Assembly (NCBI RefSeq): GCF_002783505.1 | Contig: NZ_PFGL01000001.1 | Location: forward strand, 186,001-250,000 | Length of the DNA: 64,000 bases | Source: Shewanella sp. CG12_big_fil_rev_8_21_14_0_65_47_15 | GTDB taxonomy: Bacteria > Pseudomonadota > Gammaproteobacteria > Enterobacterales > Shewanellaceae | Reading direction: 5' to 3' | Part shown: in pieces, positions 34,510-45,227 of the stretch | How the letters are laid out: every line of letters begins with the position of its first letter | Position numbering within the stretch: position 1 is the first letter of the stretch | Notes under the pieces: generated by a model | What the model saw: only the letters and a program-made list of their open reading frames with translations | What the model was told of the DNA's origin: nothing | The model's database searches: none | Translations under genes and position numbers: made by a program

Positions 34510-34611
34510 CTAGCTGAATAAAGAAGATTTAATACCCACGAAATAAAGATTAAGTTATCACTGACATTGAAATAACGGGCTCATTCAACCTGAAATTGCC
34601 CGTTACATAGC

Positions 34612-35259
34612 CTAGAGACGCTCACTCACGGCCAATGTATCCAATATCATATTTAAACATGTCCTGAGCAATTGTTCGTCACGGGCATAGGTCAGTCTAA
34701 TACCATTTTTTGTTCCAAACACCTCTGCAGGCATCACCAAAAGCTGATGCTGTTCCAGTATTGTCCTGACAAGCTTTGCTGAATCGACCGCATTTTTGGT
34801 ATTAAACCAGGCGTAAGGTGTTTGATTAGGCGGGATCAGCTCTAAGTGATCTTTCGTCAATTCGGCAAACTTATCGAGCAAGGGACGGCCAATATTAAGA
34901 TAATTACGGAATCTCTTAATATGCATTTCTTTTTCTGACAACACTTTCTTGGCTATATTTTCCAAGAGCAGTGAATTACATACCGAGGTATAACGCTTAT
35001 AGTTAACCATATTCTCAATAATATTATCGTTATTCGATACCGCCCATCCAAGCCTTAAAGCTGGTAACCCATATATTTTTGAGAGACTGGATACAGATAA
35101 CGACAATTCATATTTATTAATGATTGAACCTGAAAAATCGAGTAAATATTCTTCATCGTTCACAATCCAAATATTTTTACGTTTACACAAGAATATAATA
35201 TTTTGCCACTCTTGATCACTGAGTATTGCACCTGTTGGATTACAAGGACTATTTAACAC
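34612..35259 (-). pseudogene. PLP-dependent aminotransferase, 5'-truncated
   Basis: The remaining 215 codons cover the C-terminal two thirds of a class I/II aminotransferase resembling histidinol-phosphate aminotransferase. They start right at the NSPCNPTG motif (normally near residue 150) and include the YLLDFS-like region, the PLP lysine motif SLSKIYGLPALRLGWAVS, and a C-terminal GIRLTYAR. The first 130-150 codons are missing. The frame meets the upstream dioxygenase remnant at about 35259-35265, out of frame, so the two genes were joined by a deletion. The fragment begins at a GTG that is merely the Val of the original SVLNSPCNPTG. A functional enzyme is unlikely. Confidence 0.8.
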
Positions 35260-35728
35260 TACCTATAGGACGCACCAGAGAAATAGCTCCATTAACATTA
35301 TTGAGAGAGACGCAATGAATCGCGATATAATCGAATCCATCCCGATGGAATCCTTCGGGGGCAGGATAGCCATTAAAGTCATTTTCAGCAGAGATTCGAA
35401 TTTGATGACAGCCGATCTCATAATCATCTTGAGGGATTTTTGCACTCTTTATCAGTCGATGAACAATAGACTCAATATAATGCTTACTTTCCATAATTAA
35501 GGGTTCAAAATGCCGAATGACCCCTCCCATATAACGGTTAAGTTCCTCTGACTGTAGAAAAGTCGTGTTTTCTTTCTAATTTAATCTACTATTGGTGATT
35601 GAGCCTACGCTATAGGCGCGATGACGAAATACAGATTTAGACTTTAAATAATTATCTTCCTTAAGCTGATTAAATGAATTAAACGGTGCAAACTTAAACT
35701 CTTCCTGTAACTCCAATATATCAATCAT
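35249..35728 (-). pseudogene. 2-oxoglutarate/Fe amino-acid dioxygenase remnant (PF10014-like)
   Basis: From ATG 35728 (ribosome site GGAG 8 bases upstream) the frame reads MIDILELQEEFKFAPFNSFN and so on, up to an in-frame amber TAG at 35576-35578 (codon 51). It then continues in the same frame with KENTTFLQSEELNRYMGG to HQIRI, PAPEGFHRDGFDYIAIH and NNVNGAISLVRP. The HRDGFD stretch is the His-x-Asp iron site of the family that includes L-isoleucine 4-dioxygenase. The final third, with the distal His and the Arg that binds 2-oxoglutarate, is missing: the frame stops just after the fusion with the aminotransferase remnant. So the gene is broken twice, by a nonsense codon and by a 3' deletion. 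Confidence 0.82.
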
Positions 35729-35867
35729 CCTACTTACTCCATTATATGCAGGTTTCGGAGAAGCATAATAATTCTATTGAGGCGCGTATTGAAGGATATG
35801 GTTAATAACTTTGAAGAATACTGCGATTATTGCATCAGGGTGAGGCTCAACTCAAAAATAGGGCATT

Positions 35868-35903
35868 AAAAAAGGCACAAAACCAAGGGTTTGTGCCTTT
35901 TTT
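35868..35903. terminator. Terminator after hutH
   Basis: Arms AAAAAAGGCACAAA/TTTGTGCCTTTTTT with an inner ACC/GGG extension, located 40 bases past the hutH stop on the minus strand. Confidence 0.9.
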
Positions 35904-35943
35904 GTATGCATTCAGTGCTTAAGCGAACTTATAATAATGCCCC

Positions 35944-37485
35944 TTAAAAGCTGGCTAGCGTTCCTGCTGGCAGGTAAGCGTTAAAGCTTGCTGTGTATAA
36001 CAAATCTGTCGCAGCTTCGATATCCGGTGCGAAGTATCTGTCTTTATCGTAATAGGCAACGACTTCACGTAATTCGGCTTTGGCCTTAGCCACTGCTGTA
36101 CTTGGGGCTAAAGGTGCGCGGAAATCTAAACCCTGCGCCGCTGCTAACAATTCAATTGCCAGTACACCACGGGTATTTTCGCTCATATCTCGCAGGCGGC
36201 GCGCCGCGAAGGTCGCCATAGAAACGTGATCTTCTTGGTTGGCCGAGGTCGGCAAACTGTCAACCGATGCAGGATGGGCGTAGGTTTTGTTTTCAGAGGC
36301 CAATGCCGCCGCCGTCACTTGGGCGATCATAAAGCCCGAGTTCACCCCGCCGTTCTTAACGAGGAAAGGTGGCAGTTTAGACAGGCTAGAATCGATGAGC
36401 AGCGCGATACGACGCTCAGCAATCGCGCCTAATTCAGCAATCGCAATCGCCAAGTTATCCGCGGCCATGGCGACAGGTTCGGCGTGGAAGTTACCGCCAG
36501 AGATAATATCGCCAGTATCTTGGAACACCAGCGGGTTATCGGTCACGCCATTGGCCTCAGTGCCTAACACTTCGGCCGCGTGGCGAATTTGAGTTAAGCA
36601 AGCGCCTAACACCTGTGGCTGACAGCGCAGTGAATAAGGATCCTGCACCTTCTCGCAGTTCACATGGCTTAAGCTAATTTCGGACTCATCACCCAGTAGA
36701 TGGCGGAACACCATGGCTGAATCGATTTGACCTTTCTGACCTCGGGCGGCGTGGATGCGAGGATCGAACGGACTACGGCTACCCATAGCCGCCTCGACGC
36801 TCATGGCGCCAATCACTGAACTGGCGGCAAATAAGTCTTCGGCATGGAACAGACCTTCCAGCGCCAGCGCGGTAGACGCTTGGGTGCCGTTAAGCAGCGC
36901 TAGACCTTCTTTAGCGGCTAAGTCGAGCGGCTTAAGGCCGGCGATTTCTAAGCCTTCGGCGGCCGAAATAATCTGCCCTTGGTAGCTCATTTCACCTTCG
37001 CCCAGCAGCGGCAAACACATATGGGCTAACGGTGCTAAGTCGCCGGAGGCGCCAACGGAACCCTTTTCAGGCACGCAGGGATAAACCTCGGCATTCACTA
37101 AGCTAATGAGGAAGTTGATGACTTCTAAACGAATGCCCGAAAAACCACGGCTTAAGGAGTTGATCTTTAACACCATCATCAGGCGCACTGTGGCGTCCTG
37201 CATATACTGGCCCGTGCCCGCCGCATGGGATAACACGATAGAGCGTTGCAGTAATTGCAGATCTTCCGGGGCAATCTTAGTGTTGGCCAGCAGACCAAAA
37301 CCTGTGTTGATGCCATAAACGGTGCGGCCTTCATCCAATACCTTTTGCACGATTTGCGCGCTGGTGTTGATCTCGGTAATCGCCTCTGGCGCCAATTCGA
37401 GTGTCAGTTTATGGCGACTGATTTCACGCAGTTGCGCCAGGCTTAGGCTGCCGGGCGTTAATACTAAATGATTGACTGATTTCAT
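35944..37485 (-). CDS. hutH: Histidine ammonia-lyase
   Basis: The 513-residue protein deaminates L-histidine to trans-urocanate, the first step of histidine use. The Ala-Ser-Gly triad that forms the MIO prosthetic group is at residues 146-148 in [12 protein letters not shown]. Other conserved parts are YGINTGFG near residue 57, [25 protein letters not shown] and the NQEDHVSM motif. Length agrees with HutH (about 510). It is downstream of hutU with a 64-base gap and is followed by a strong terminator, so hutU-hutH form an operon. Confidence 0.98.
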   Translation of the reverse strand: MKSVNHLVLTPGSLSLAQLREISRHKLTLELAPEAITEINTSAQIVQKVLDEGRTVYGINTGFGLLANTKIAPEDLQLLQRSIVLSHAAGTGQYMQDATVRLMMVLKINSLSRGFSGIRLEVINFLISLVNAEVYPCVPEKGSVGASGDLAPLAHMCLPLLGEGEMSYQGQIISAAEGLEIAGLKPLDLAAKEGLALLNGTQASTALALEGLFHAEDLFAASSVIGAMSVEAAMGSRSPFDPRIHAARGQKGQIDSAMVFRHLLGDESEISLSHVNCEKVQDPYSLRCQPQVLGACLTQIRHAAEVLGTEANGVTDNPLVFQDTGDIISGGNFHAEPVAMAADNLAIAIAELGAIAERRIALLIDSSLSKLPPFLVKNGGVNSGFMIAQVTAAALASENKTYAHPASVDSLPTSANQEDHVSMATFAARRLRDMSENTRGVLAIELLAAAQGLDFRAPLAPSTAVAKAKAELREVVAYYDKDRYFAPDIEAATDLLYTASFNAYLPAGTLASF

Positions 37486-37549
37486 TTTTATATCCGTATT
37501 CTTCTGGTTGTTTTTAACGGGGCTGTTTTTAACAGTTTGCTTTTCACGG

Positions 37550-39220
37550 TTAGCCTTTAAGCATGGGCAGATCTAAGCCCTGCTCCTTGGCGCAGTTTTT
37601 GGCGATCTCATAACCCGCATCCGCATGACGCATCACGCCTGTCGCTGGGTCATTCCACAGTACGCGGCCAACCCGTTTAGCCGCCGCATCTGTGCCATCA
37701 CAGACGATCACTACGCCCGAGTGTTGGCTAAAGCCCATGCCTACACCACCACCGTGGTGCAGCGACACCCAAGTCGCGCCACTGGCGGTGTTGAGCAGCG
37801 CGTTTAGTAATGGCCAGTCTGATACTGCGTCCGAACCATCCAGCATAGATTCGGTTTCACGGTTAGGGCTGGCGACTGAACCTGAGTCTAAGTGGTCACG
37901 GCCGATCACTATTGGCGCCGACAGCTCACCGTTTTTGACCATCTCGTTAAAGGCTAACGCTAAACGCGCACGGTCTTTTAAGCCCACCCAGCAGATACGC
38001 GCCGGTAGACCTTGGAAGGCGATGCGCTCGCGCGCCATATCTAACCAGTTGTGCAGGTGTGGATTGTCGGGGATCAGTTCCTTCACTTTGGCGTCGGTCT
38101 TGTAGATATCCTCTGGATCGCCAGACAGAGCCACCCAACGGAATGGGCCGATACCTTCGCAGAAGAGTGGTCGAATATAAGCAGGTACGAAGCCAGGGAA
38201 ATCGAAGGCGTTTTTAACGCCAGTTTCGAAGGCCATTTGGCGAATATTGTTACCATAATCTAAGGTCGCCGCGCCCGCCGCTTGCAGATCCAGCATGGCT
38301 TGCACCTGTACCGCCATCGAGGCTTTAGCCGCTTTCACGACTGCCGCTTCATCGGTTTTACGCATGTCGGCTGCTTGCGCCATAGTCCAACCCTGTGGCA
38401 AATAGCCATTCAGTGGATCGTGGGCTGAGGTTTGGTCGGTCACTACATCGGGTGTAACACCGCGCTTAACTAACTCGGCAAACACATCGGCGGCGTTGGC
38501 TAATAAACCCACTGACACTGGATGACCTGAGTTGTTTGCCTCTTCAATCATGGCGATGGCTTCATCTAATGAAGTCGCCTTTTTATCCACATAGCGAGTA
38601 CGCAGACGAAAATCGATGCGAGTCTCGTCGACTTCACAGGCGAGCACAGAGAAGCCTGCCATAGTCCCGGCGAGCGTTTGCGCGCCGCCCATGCCGCCTA
38701 AGCCGCCAGTGAGGATCCATTTGCCTTTGGAGATGCCATCAAAGTGTTGTTTTGCCACGGCAACGAAGGTCTCGTAGGTGCCCTGGACAATGCCCTGAGT
38801 ACCGATGTAAATCCAAGAACCCGCGGTCATCTGGCCATACATGGCCAAACCTAACTTATCTAACTCGTTGAAATGCTCCCAATTTGCCCAATGTGGCACT
38901 AGGTTTGAGTTAGCAATTAATACCCGCGGTGCATCCGCGTGGGTGCGAAACACGCCCACAGGCTTGCCCGATTGCACTAATAGGGTTTCGTCATCTTCGA
39001 GACGTTGTAGCACTTCGATGATTTTGTCGTAGCAATCCCAGTCGCGGGCAGCGCGGCCGATACCGCCGTAAACCACTAAATCCTCTGGGCGCTCGGCCAC
39101 ATCGGGATGTAAGTTGTTCATTAACATGCGCATTGGCGCTTCGGTTAACCAGCTTTTACAGCTTAATTGGCTGCCGTGGGGCGCAATAATGCGGCGGCTT
39201 GGGTCGTGTCGCTTATCCAT
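37550..39220 (-). CDS. hutU: Urocanate hydratase
   Basis: The 556-residue protein converts urocanate to imidazolone propionate using tightly bound NAD+. It shows the typical start [37 protein letters not shown], the NAD site [10 protein letters not shown] and the catalytic-site Cys region [16 protein letters not shown] near 410. The C-terminal [18 protein letters not shown] segment is complete. The frame opens 6 codons upstream, but ATG at 39220 follows AGAGGACATCTCA. It is the first gene of the hutUH operon, 125 bases from hutC. Confidence 0.98.
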   Translation of the reverse strand: MDKRHDPSRRIIAPHGSQLSCKSWLTEAPMRMLMNNLHPDVAERPEDLVVYGGIGRAARDWDCYDKIIEVLQRLEDDETLLVQSGKPVGVFRTHADAPRVLIANSNLVPHWANWEHFNELDKLGLAMYGQMTAGSWIYIGTQGIVQGTYETFVAVAKQHFDGISKGKWILTGGLGGMGGAQTLAGTMAGFSVLACEVDETRIDFRLRTRYVDKKATSLDEAIAMIEEANNSGHPVSVGLLANAADVFAELVKRGVTPDVVTDQTSAHDPLNGYLPQGWTMAQAADMRKTDEAAVVKAAKASMAVQVQAMLDLQAAGAATLDYGNNIRQMAFETGVKNAFDFPGFVPAYIRPLFCEGIGPFRWVALSGDPEDIYKTDAKVKELIPDNPHLHNWLDMARERIAFQGLPARICWVGLKDRARLALAFNEMVKNGELSAPIVIGRDHLDSGSVASPNRETESMLDGSDAVSDWPLLNALLNTASGATWVSLHHGGGVGMGFSQHSGVVIVCDGTDAAAKRVGRVLWNDPATGVMRHADAGYEIAKNCAKEQGLDLPMLKG

Positions 39221-39345
39221 TGAGATGTCCTCTTTCAACCTGTTGAACTCACTCGCCTTACGGCTAAGTGCTATTGTTTTTATTGTGTTTTTGTCGCTAA
39301 ACCTAAGGTTAAAGGCATAAGCTCTTAACGGGTTTTCGCGAGTTG

Positions 39346-40053
39346 TTATTTATTGAATGTCAGATGTCCGCCGAGTTTAAAGCGGCTACCCGGGTGTACT
39401 AATTTGGCAAAACTCACCACCCCTTGGCGTGACCAAGTGCGGCGTAAAATCTGTAAACAGGGCTCGGTCGCGGGGATCGCTAACCTCTGCTGCAATTCGC
39501 TACTGGCAATAATAGCCTCAATCGTATGATGCGCTTCGGTCAGTGGCGCCACCTGAGACAAATATTCATGGGGTGTCTGTTCACTAAAATCCTGCGCCAG
39601 ATAGTCGGGCGCAAAGGCGGGGTTCACATAACGCTCCTCCACCTGGAGCGGCACGCCCTGCTCGCAATGCACTAATATTGAATGAAATACCGAACTGTCC
39701 ACTTCGAGCGCCAGTGCGATGGCAATCGGCGCACTAGCATTGACTCGATGGAGTGCTAACTGCTGCACACTGTAACCATGGCCACGGTCTTTGATTTCGT
39801 CGGCGATATTGCGAATGGCGAGCATGGAAGATTGCGACTTACGCCCCGCCACAAAGGTGCCAAGCCCCTGTGAACGCTCTAGCACCCCATTGTCTGTCAG
39901 TTCCGTCAAGGCACGGCGCGCCGTCATGCGGCTACAGACAAATAGCTCGGCGAGCTGGTTCTCCGAGGGCACGCGGGCATTCTCTTCCCACTCACCGGAC
40001 TCGATACAGGTGATAATGTATTGCTTAATTTCTGCAAACTTAGGAATAGCCAA
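39346..40053 (-). CDS. hutC: Histidine utilisation repressor HutC
   Basis: The 235-residue protein has a GntR-type winged helix at the N-terminus ([41 protein letters not shown], about 27-67) and a UTRA effector domain (about 90-228). HutC proteins bind urocanate and then release their operators. It is transcribed leftward, upstream of hutU, and divergent from hutI; the spacer contains an elaborate palindrome that is its probable operator. It may be cotranscribed with hutUH. Confidence 0.95.
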   Translation of the reverse strand: MAIPKFAEIKQYIITCIESGEWEENARVPSENQLAELFVCSRMTARRALTELTDNGVLERSQGLGTFVAGRKSQSSMLAIRNIADEIKDRGHGYSVQQLALHRVNASAPIAIALALEVDSSVFHSILVHCEQGVPLQVEERYVNPAFAPDYLAQDFSEQTPHEYLSQVAPLTEAHHTIEAIIASSELQQRLAIPATEPCLQILRRTWSRQGVVSFAKLVHPGSRFKLGGHLTFNK

Positions 40054-40132
40054 AACATTTCCTCGGTATAAGAATCTAAAATCTAGTAGGTGCTAGCCAC
40101 TCTTTCAAACGTTCGAAATTGCGGCTACAATC

Positions 40133-40164
40133 CTAGCTTGTATATACAAGTAAATACAAGCTAG
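40133..40164. promoter_or_regulatory. Nested HutC operator between hutC and hutI
   Basis: An outer perfect inverted repeat CTAGCTTGTAT (40133-40143) / ATACAAGCTAG (40154-40164) overlaps an inner perfect 14-base palindrome CTTGTATATACAAG (40137-40150). The CTTGTAT half-site thus occurs three times. It lies 65-95 bases upstream of hutI and 80-110 bases upstream of hutC, so one site could control both. Confidence 0.8.
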
Positions 40165-40228
40165 CTCACATAACTTTCGATAATAAAGAGTTTGCGGGGC
40201 CAAAAAACCAACGCAGCGAGGGATAAAG

Positions 40229-41455
40229 ATGTCTTGGGATCAGGTTTGGATAGACGTTAATTTAGCAACAATGGACCCTTCCATATCAGCACCTTATGGT
40301 GCGATTACCGATGCAGCCATTGCAGTAAAAGACGGTAAAATTGCCTGGTTAGGCCCACGCAGTGAACTGCCCACCTTCGATGTGTTGTCCATTCCTGTTT
40401 ACAGGGGCAAAGGCGGCTGGATCACTCCAGGATTGATCGACGCCCATACTCACTTAGTGTTTGCTGGCAATCGCGCTAATGAATTTGAGCTACGCCTAAA
40501 GGGCGCCACCTACGAGGAAATCGCCCGCGCCGGCGGCGGGATTATTTCGACGGTTAACGCCTGCCGTGAGGCCGACGAAGCCGAGTTATTTGACCTCGGT
40601 CGCCAACGTTTAAATGCCTTAGCAAAGGAAGGCGTCACTACGGTTGAGATTAAATCTGGCTATGGCTTAGATACCGAAACTGAACTCAAAATCCTGCGCG
40701 TGGCCCGCGAACTCGGCCAACATCACCATGTGGATGTGAAGACCACCTTCCTCGGTGCCCATGCGGTGCCACCCGAATTTAAAGACAATAGCGACGGCTA
40801 TGTCGACTTAATAATCAATAAGATGCTGCCTGCGGTGATTGCCGAAAACCTCGCCGATGCGGTGGATGTATTCTGTGAAAACATCGCCTTTAACCTAGAG
40901 CAAACCGAGCGCGTACTGAGCGCCGCCAAGGCTGCGGGTTTACAAGTCAAACTGCATGCCGAGCAATTAACCAATATGGGCGGCAGCGCACTGGCCGCAC
41001 GTCTTGGCGCTAAGTCGGTTGATCATATTGAATATTTGGATGAAGCAGGCGTAAAAGCCCTAAGCGAAAGCGGCACCTGCGCCGTGCTGTTACCGGGCGC
41101 GTTTTACTTTTTGCGGGAAACCCAAAAACCGCCAATCGATTTATTGCGCCAATACAACGTGCCTATGGTGCTCGCCAGTGACTTTAACCCCGGCTCATCG
41201 CCCATTTGCTCGACCCTGTTGATGCTGAATATGGGTTGCACCCTATTCCGCTTAACGCCGGAAGAAGCCTTAACTGGCCTAACACTCAATGCCGCTAAGG
41301 CGCTTGGGATTGAAGATAACGTCGGCAGCTTAGTGGTCGGAAAACAGGCGGATTTCTGTCTGTGGGATATTTCAACCCCAGCACAACTAGCCTATTCCTA
41401 CGGCGTCAATCCCTGCAAAGATGTAGTGAAAAATGGCAAGCTTATTCACCAATAA
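40229..41455 (+). CDS. hutI: Imidazolonepropionase
   Basis: The 408-residue amidohydrolase opens the imidazolone ring to give N-formimino-L-glutamate. Metal and substrate motifs are visible: [22 protein letters not shown] (HTH), [67 protein letters not shown] and [10 protein letters not shown]. Length is normal. It is divergent from hutC and presumably derepressed by urocanate. No hutG or hutF gene follows in the window, so the last step of the pathway must be encoded elsewhere. Confidence 0.97.
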   Translation: MSWDQVWIDVNLATMDPSISAPYGAITDAAIAVKDGKIAWLGPRSELPTFDVLSIPVYRGKGGWITPGLIDAHTHLVFAGNRANEFELRLKGATYEEIARAGGGIISTVNACREADEAELFDLGRQRLNALAKEGVTTVEIKSGYGLDTETELKILRVARELGQHHHVDVKTTFLGAHAVPPEFKDNSDGYVDLIINKMLPAVIAENLADAVDVFCENIAFNLEQTERVLSAAKAAGLQVKLHAEQLTNMGGSALAARLGAKSVDHIEYLDEAGVKALSESGTCAVLLPGAFYFLRETQKPPIDLLRQYNVPMVLASDFNPGSSPICSTLLMLNMGCTLFRLTPEEALTGLTLNAAKALGIEDNVGSLVVGKQADFCLWDISTPAQLAYSYGVNPCKDVVKNGKLIHQ

Positions 41456-41805
41456 ACGGCTTAAGCGTAAGATGGATTATGCCTTGCTGAATTAATTCTT
41501 ACTTAAATAAAGTCTTTAAACTGTAAACTTAACGGGGATAACTAAAATCCCCGCTTGAATTACCACTTAACGATGGCAGACAAGGTAAGTATCTTCTGAG
41601 ATCCCACGTATACCTCTCCCCTACATTCGGCACTAAATTAGGGCTCATCCCAACAAATTTATTCCCTATCGCACTTATTGCAGTAATGTAATAATTACGT
41701 GTAATGTATGTAGCTCACAATAATAAGCGACTAGCTTGCATAGTTGTTGATTGATTCATCTATAAATCATTTTTAAAGGACATTTGTCGTAAGGATACAC
41801 TCTTC
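41456..41805. other. Intergenic region after hutI
   Basis: No gene is supported. A weak hairpin CGGGGAT/ATCCCCG at about 41532-41552 might act as the hutI terminator. The remainder is AT-rich and should contain the promoter of the lipoprotein-peptidase unit. Confidence 0.4.
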
Positions 41806-42357
41806 ATGAAGCAATTTTTGCTACTAATCTGTGTCGGCTGGCTGTTAAGCGGTTGCATACAACCCATCTCAAAGTTAAAAAACGATCAAGACAGGCCGCT
41901 CGATAGCAACACGGGTTATTTGCTGATGTCGGTGGATACCAATGTAGACTTACACAGCATAATGCTTAGCGGCACTAAGTACCTGCAACTGACTGCACAA
42001 GATTTAAAATTTGGCTCTAATTACATCATGGTTGATGTGCCCGCGGGTGACTATGAAATTAGTGATATCAAATTAAATCGCTATCTAAAAATAGGGCTAA
42101 CAGATGATATGTGGAATTTTCATGTTGAACCTGGAAAAATAAACTATATTGGCCATTTGAGTATTGATGCAATATGGAGTTATTTCTCATTTGATGGCGT
42201 TAGAGCTATTTTAGAAAACCAATCAACCAACGCACTCGAGTATTTAGAAGATCATTTCCCTAAAATTTACCAAGTAAGAGAACTACATTACGCAGGCCCA
42301 GGGGAAGATCATTTCTTTGAGTACGCCCGTAAAGTTAAAGAAGGGGCTGTACAATGA
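41806..42357 (+). CDS. Lipoprotein of unknown function paired with S9 peptidase
   Basis: The 183-residue protein has a short signal peptide and lipobox (LLSGC, Cys17). The mature part (TGYLLMSVDTNVDLHSIMLSG, then VDVPAGDYEISDIKL and PGKINYIGHLSID) looks like a beta-sandwich; similar small lipoproteins with a VPAGDY motif are common in gamma-proteobacteria. Its stop overlaps the start of the next gene by 4 bases (ATGA), so the two are translationally coupled. I do not recognise a named family. Base composition is lower in GC than the hut genes to its left. Confidence 0.7.
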   Translation: MKQFLLLICVGWLLSGCIQPISKLKNDQDRPLDSNTGYLLMSVDTNVDLHSIMLSGTKYLQLTAQDLKFGSNYIMVDVPAGDYEISDIKLNRYLKIGLTDDMWNFHVEPGKINYIGHLSIDAIWSYFSFDGVRAILENQSTNALEYLEDHFPKIYQVRELHYAGPGEDHFFEYARKVKEGAVQ

Positions 42358-45227
42358 AAAATCTATTTATACTATTTACTTTTATATTTGGATTAAGTGC
42401 GAATCATTCCATTGCATCGCCCATTCCTGCAAATAAATTATTTGCCAACTCAGCATTAAGCAATCTGCAATTTTCACCCGATGAGAAATATATTTCCGGC
42501 GAAGTTATTGAGGAAAAAGGTAAGTTTCTATCATTAATTAATGTGGAAACCAATGAATACACGAACATCATTCAGTTAGATGCCGATGAAAGCATTACAG
42601 AATATGCTTGGCTAGACAGTAACAGTATCTATGTAAAATATTTGCAAGGGCGGAACAGCTTTCAAGCCGTGCTAGACATCATCCACAAGGATGGCGTTGT
42701 ACGGTCAAAAACCAATCGATTAACGTTCGAAGGCTCCCTTGTTAGGGTCAAACCTAACTCAGGAACCCTATTATATGGTTATAACAGCCGTAATAGTGAG
42801 TATCAAAAGTTATACGAAGTCACAGTAAATGAATTAAAGAACAAGGTATTTTCATCAAAAACCTTAGTTGATGATGATCTTCGAAATGTTTTTGGTTATT
42901 TCTTTGATGAAAATAAAGAAATGCTGTTTGCATTAACGCTGGATAAAGATGCAAAAAAAGTTGACTTTCACTATCGATTCCTTACGAATAAAAGATGGCA
43001 ACACTTGTTTAGTTTGACATCGGACAAAGAAACCTTTATCCCGCAACATATTATCGATAACAATACCATGTATGTGCTTAGTAATCAGAGCACAGACAAA
43101 GTCGCGTTGCATAAATTCGATATAAAACAGCAAAGAGTGACCGAACTCGTTTATGAAAATCCAAAATTTGATTTAATAGACAGTACTTTTGATGAAAACA
43201 ATCAATTGCAGTCCGTATCATTTTACGAAAATGGCCAGTTAAATACACAATATTTTGATCAACAGGCTAATCTCCAACAGGCAGTATTTAAGCATTCATT
43301 CCCTAATAAGCATACGGTAGTGACAGCGACCTCACCGAGTGGCAAGTTCAGTGCATTATATGTTTATGCTTCTGATGATCCAGGCACTCGCTACGTTTAT
43401 AACAATGAGACGAAAAAAGCGTTTTTACTCTCTAAAGTGCTACCCAATCTCGAAGGCTACACCTTAAGTAAAACCGAAGCCTTTACGGTTGAATCCGATA
43501 CTGGCGTATCCGTGGAGTCATACCTCACACTGCCCCAATCGGATAATGCAAATGGTGTGCTATTAGTTATGCCCCACGGCGGCCCAGTTGGTATCCGCGA
43601 TTACGATGGCTTTAATCCGGAGAGCCAATACTTCACTAGCAGAGGATTTGCGGTATTAAGGGTGAATTTCCGCGGCTCAGCCGGATATGGAAAAGCCTTT
43701 CTTACAGGTGGTGTAGGTCAATTTGGATTAGACATAGAAAAAGATATCACAGCAGCGGTGGAACATGTTCGAGCAAAACACCAATTTAAACGTAGCTGCG
43801 CTATAGGTGCCAGTTATGGTGGCTACTCATCTGTGATGCTCGCCATTAAACATCCAGACCAATACCAATGTGTCGTCGGCGCATACGGTATTTACGATCT
43901 ACCTTTACTCTTTAATTCCAGCAACATCAAAGCAACCGAAGAGTTTCGCCAAATGACGGCAAATGCCGTCGGTAAATACAGCGCTGAATTAAAGGCAACA
44001 TCACCGGTTTATTTGTCCGATAAAATGAATGCTCCCTTGCTATTGATTGCTGGCACTGAGGATATGACCGCCGAGCTAGAACATAGCCACAGACTTGAAT
44101 ACGTTTTAAAAGCGAGGGGGCGAGCACCGGAAACCTTGTATTACAAGAAAACCGGACACGGGCACACGAATCTCTATTGGTTGCAGCATGAAACGATTAG
44201 CACGGCAGATTTTTTACAGCGCACATTAGAGCTGCCTGAGTACGAATCTACAGTCACGGATAAAAAAGCGTTAGCCGCACTCGCCGAAGATTATGTAACC
44301 CTTGGTGATGCCCGTAACTGGGAGACTAAGATAGAACTCAATAAAGGGCTAGCCATGGAGTATTACCTTAGGGCAGCTAAAATGGGCAGTGGTCGAGCAA
44401 GCTTTCTCGTTGGCATTAAACATTATGATAACGAAGAAAAGCTCGCTTCAATTTCTTGGTTTGAAAAAGCAGCTGAAGCAGATTTTGCGCCAGCTAACTA
44501 TATGCTAGGACTGATGTTCACTGGTGAAGATGGCATGACCACAGATCTTGCCAAATCCTTCCACTATTTTGAGTTAGCTAATGAGCAAGGTGCCGACGCT
44601 AGGGCAAGGCTAATGATGGCCAAAGCGTTATGTACAGGCGCTGGTGTAAGCAAAGACGTAAGTCGCTGTGCAGAACTCCTTGCCTTGTCTGACTTGAAAG
44701 CTAAGCCCACTTACTTACAAAAAAATGAAGTCACTAAAGCGAGTTTGTCTTTGCAATCACAGGTAATCGCTGAGATTTTTGCTGAGACTGATTTTAATTC
44801 GGGTGAGTTGCAGCTGCTGCAGAATATGATAAATAGCGAACTGAAAATTAAGTTAAAACCTTTAGCTCTCGATGATGTCGCGGCAGGCATTATCATTGAT
44901 TCCACGGGAAGCAAGGGCAAGAGTGAAATCCAAGTTGCTAAAAACGTAAAGTTTAATCCCGGAGATGTTATCGGGACGGTATTTGCGGTTGATATGGCAT
45001 CCAAGCAAGACAATGTCGGTCTAACGTGCAACTGGAGTTACCTAGACGCAGAAGGGAATAGCAAATCACTCCATAATCATTTGCTATGGGGCAATAGTGA
45101 TAATCAGGAGTGGAGCTGTACTCATAAAATACTTCCAGAGGATCAGCCAACGGGGACTTATGTAGTCACCTTACGTGATCTGTCGGATAGTGTCTTGTTA
45201 GTAAAAGAATTTAACATGATTCAATAA
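42354..45227 (+). CDS. Secreted S9 prolyl-oligopeptidase-like enzyme fused to Sel1 repeats
   Basis: The 957-residue protein has a signal peptide, an N-terminal beta-propeller (about 30-390) and an alpha/beta-hydrolase domain (about 395-640) with nucleophile Ser487 in GASYGGYSS. The charge-relay Asp lies in GTEDMTAELEHS (near 570) and the His in KTGHGHTN (near 602). This is the S9C/acylaminoacyl-peptidase pattern. After residue 640 there are Sel1/TPR-like helical repeats (AMEYYLRAAKMGSGRASFLVG, WFEKAAEADFAPANYMLGLMF, YFELANEQGADARARLMMAKAL) and a C-terminal beta domain of unknown type (about 830-957). The enzyme-Sel1 fusion is unusual and suggests a protein-binding scaffold joined to a peptidase. 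Confidence 0.88.
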   Translation: MKNLFILFTFIFGLSANHSIASPIPANKLFANSALSNLQFSPDEKYISGEVIEEKGKFLSLINVETNEYTNIIQLDADESITEYAWLDSNSIYVKYLQGRNSFQAVLDIIHKDGVVRSKTNRLTFEGSLVRVKPNSGTLLYGYNSRNSEYQKLYEVTVNELKNKVFSSKTLVDDDLRNVFGYFFDENKEMLFALTLDKDAKKVDFHYRFLTNKRWQHLFSLTSDKETFIPQHIIDNNTMYVLSNQSTDKVALHKFDIKQQRVTELVYENPKFDLIDSTFDENNQLQSVSFYENGQLNTQYFDQQANLQQAVFKHSFPNKHTVVTATSPSGKFSALYVYASDDPGTRYVYNNETKKAFLLSKVLPNLEGYTLSKTEAFTVESDTGVSVESYLTLPQSDNANGVLLVMPHGGPVGIRDYDGFNPESQYFTSRGFAVLRVNFRGSAGYGKAFLTGGVGQFGLDIEKDITAAVEHVRAKHQFKRSCAIGASYGGYSSVMLAIKHPDQYQCVVGAYGIYDLPLLFNSSNIKATEEFRQMTANAVGKYSAELKATSPVYLSDKMNAPLLLIAGTEDMTAELEHSHRLEYVLKARGRAPETLYYKKTGHGHTNLYWLQHETISTADFLQRTLELPEYESTVTDKKALAALAEDYVTLGDARNWETKIELNKGLAMEYYLRAAKMGSGRASFLVGIKHYDNEEKLASISWFEKAAEADFAPANYMLGLMFTGEDGMTTDLAKSFHYFELANEQGADARARLMMAKALCTGAGVSKDVSRCAELLALSDLKAKPTYLQKNEVTKASLSLQSQVIAEIFAETDFNSGELQLLQNMINSELKIKLKPLALDDVAAGIIIDSTGSKGKSEIQVAKNVKFNPGDVIGTVFAVDMASKQDNVGLTCNWSYLDAEGNSKSLHNHLLWGNSDNQEWSCTHKILPEDQPTGTYVVTLRDLSDSVLLVKEFNMIQ

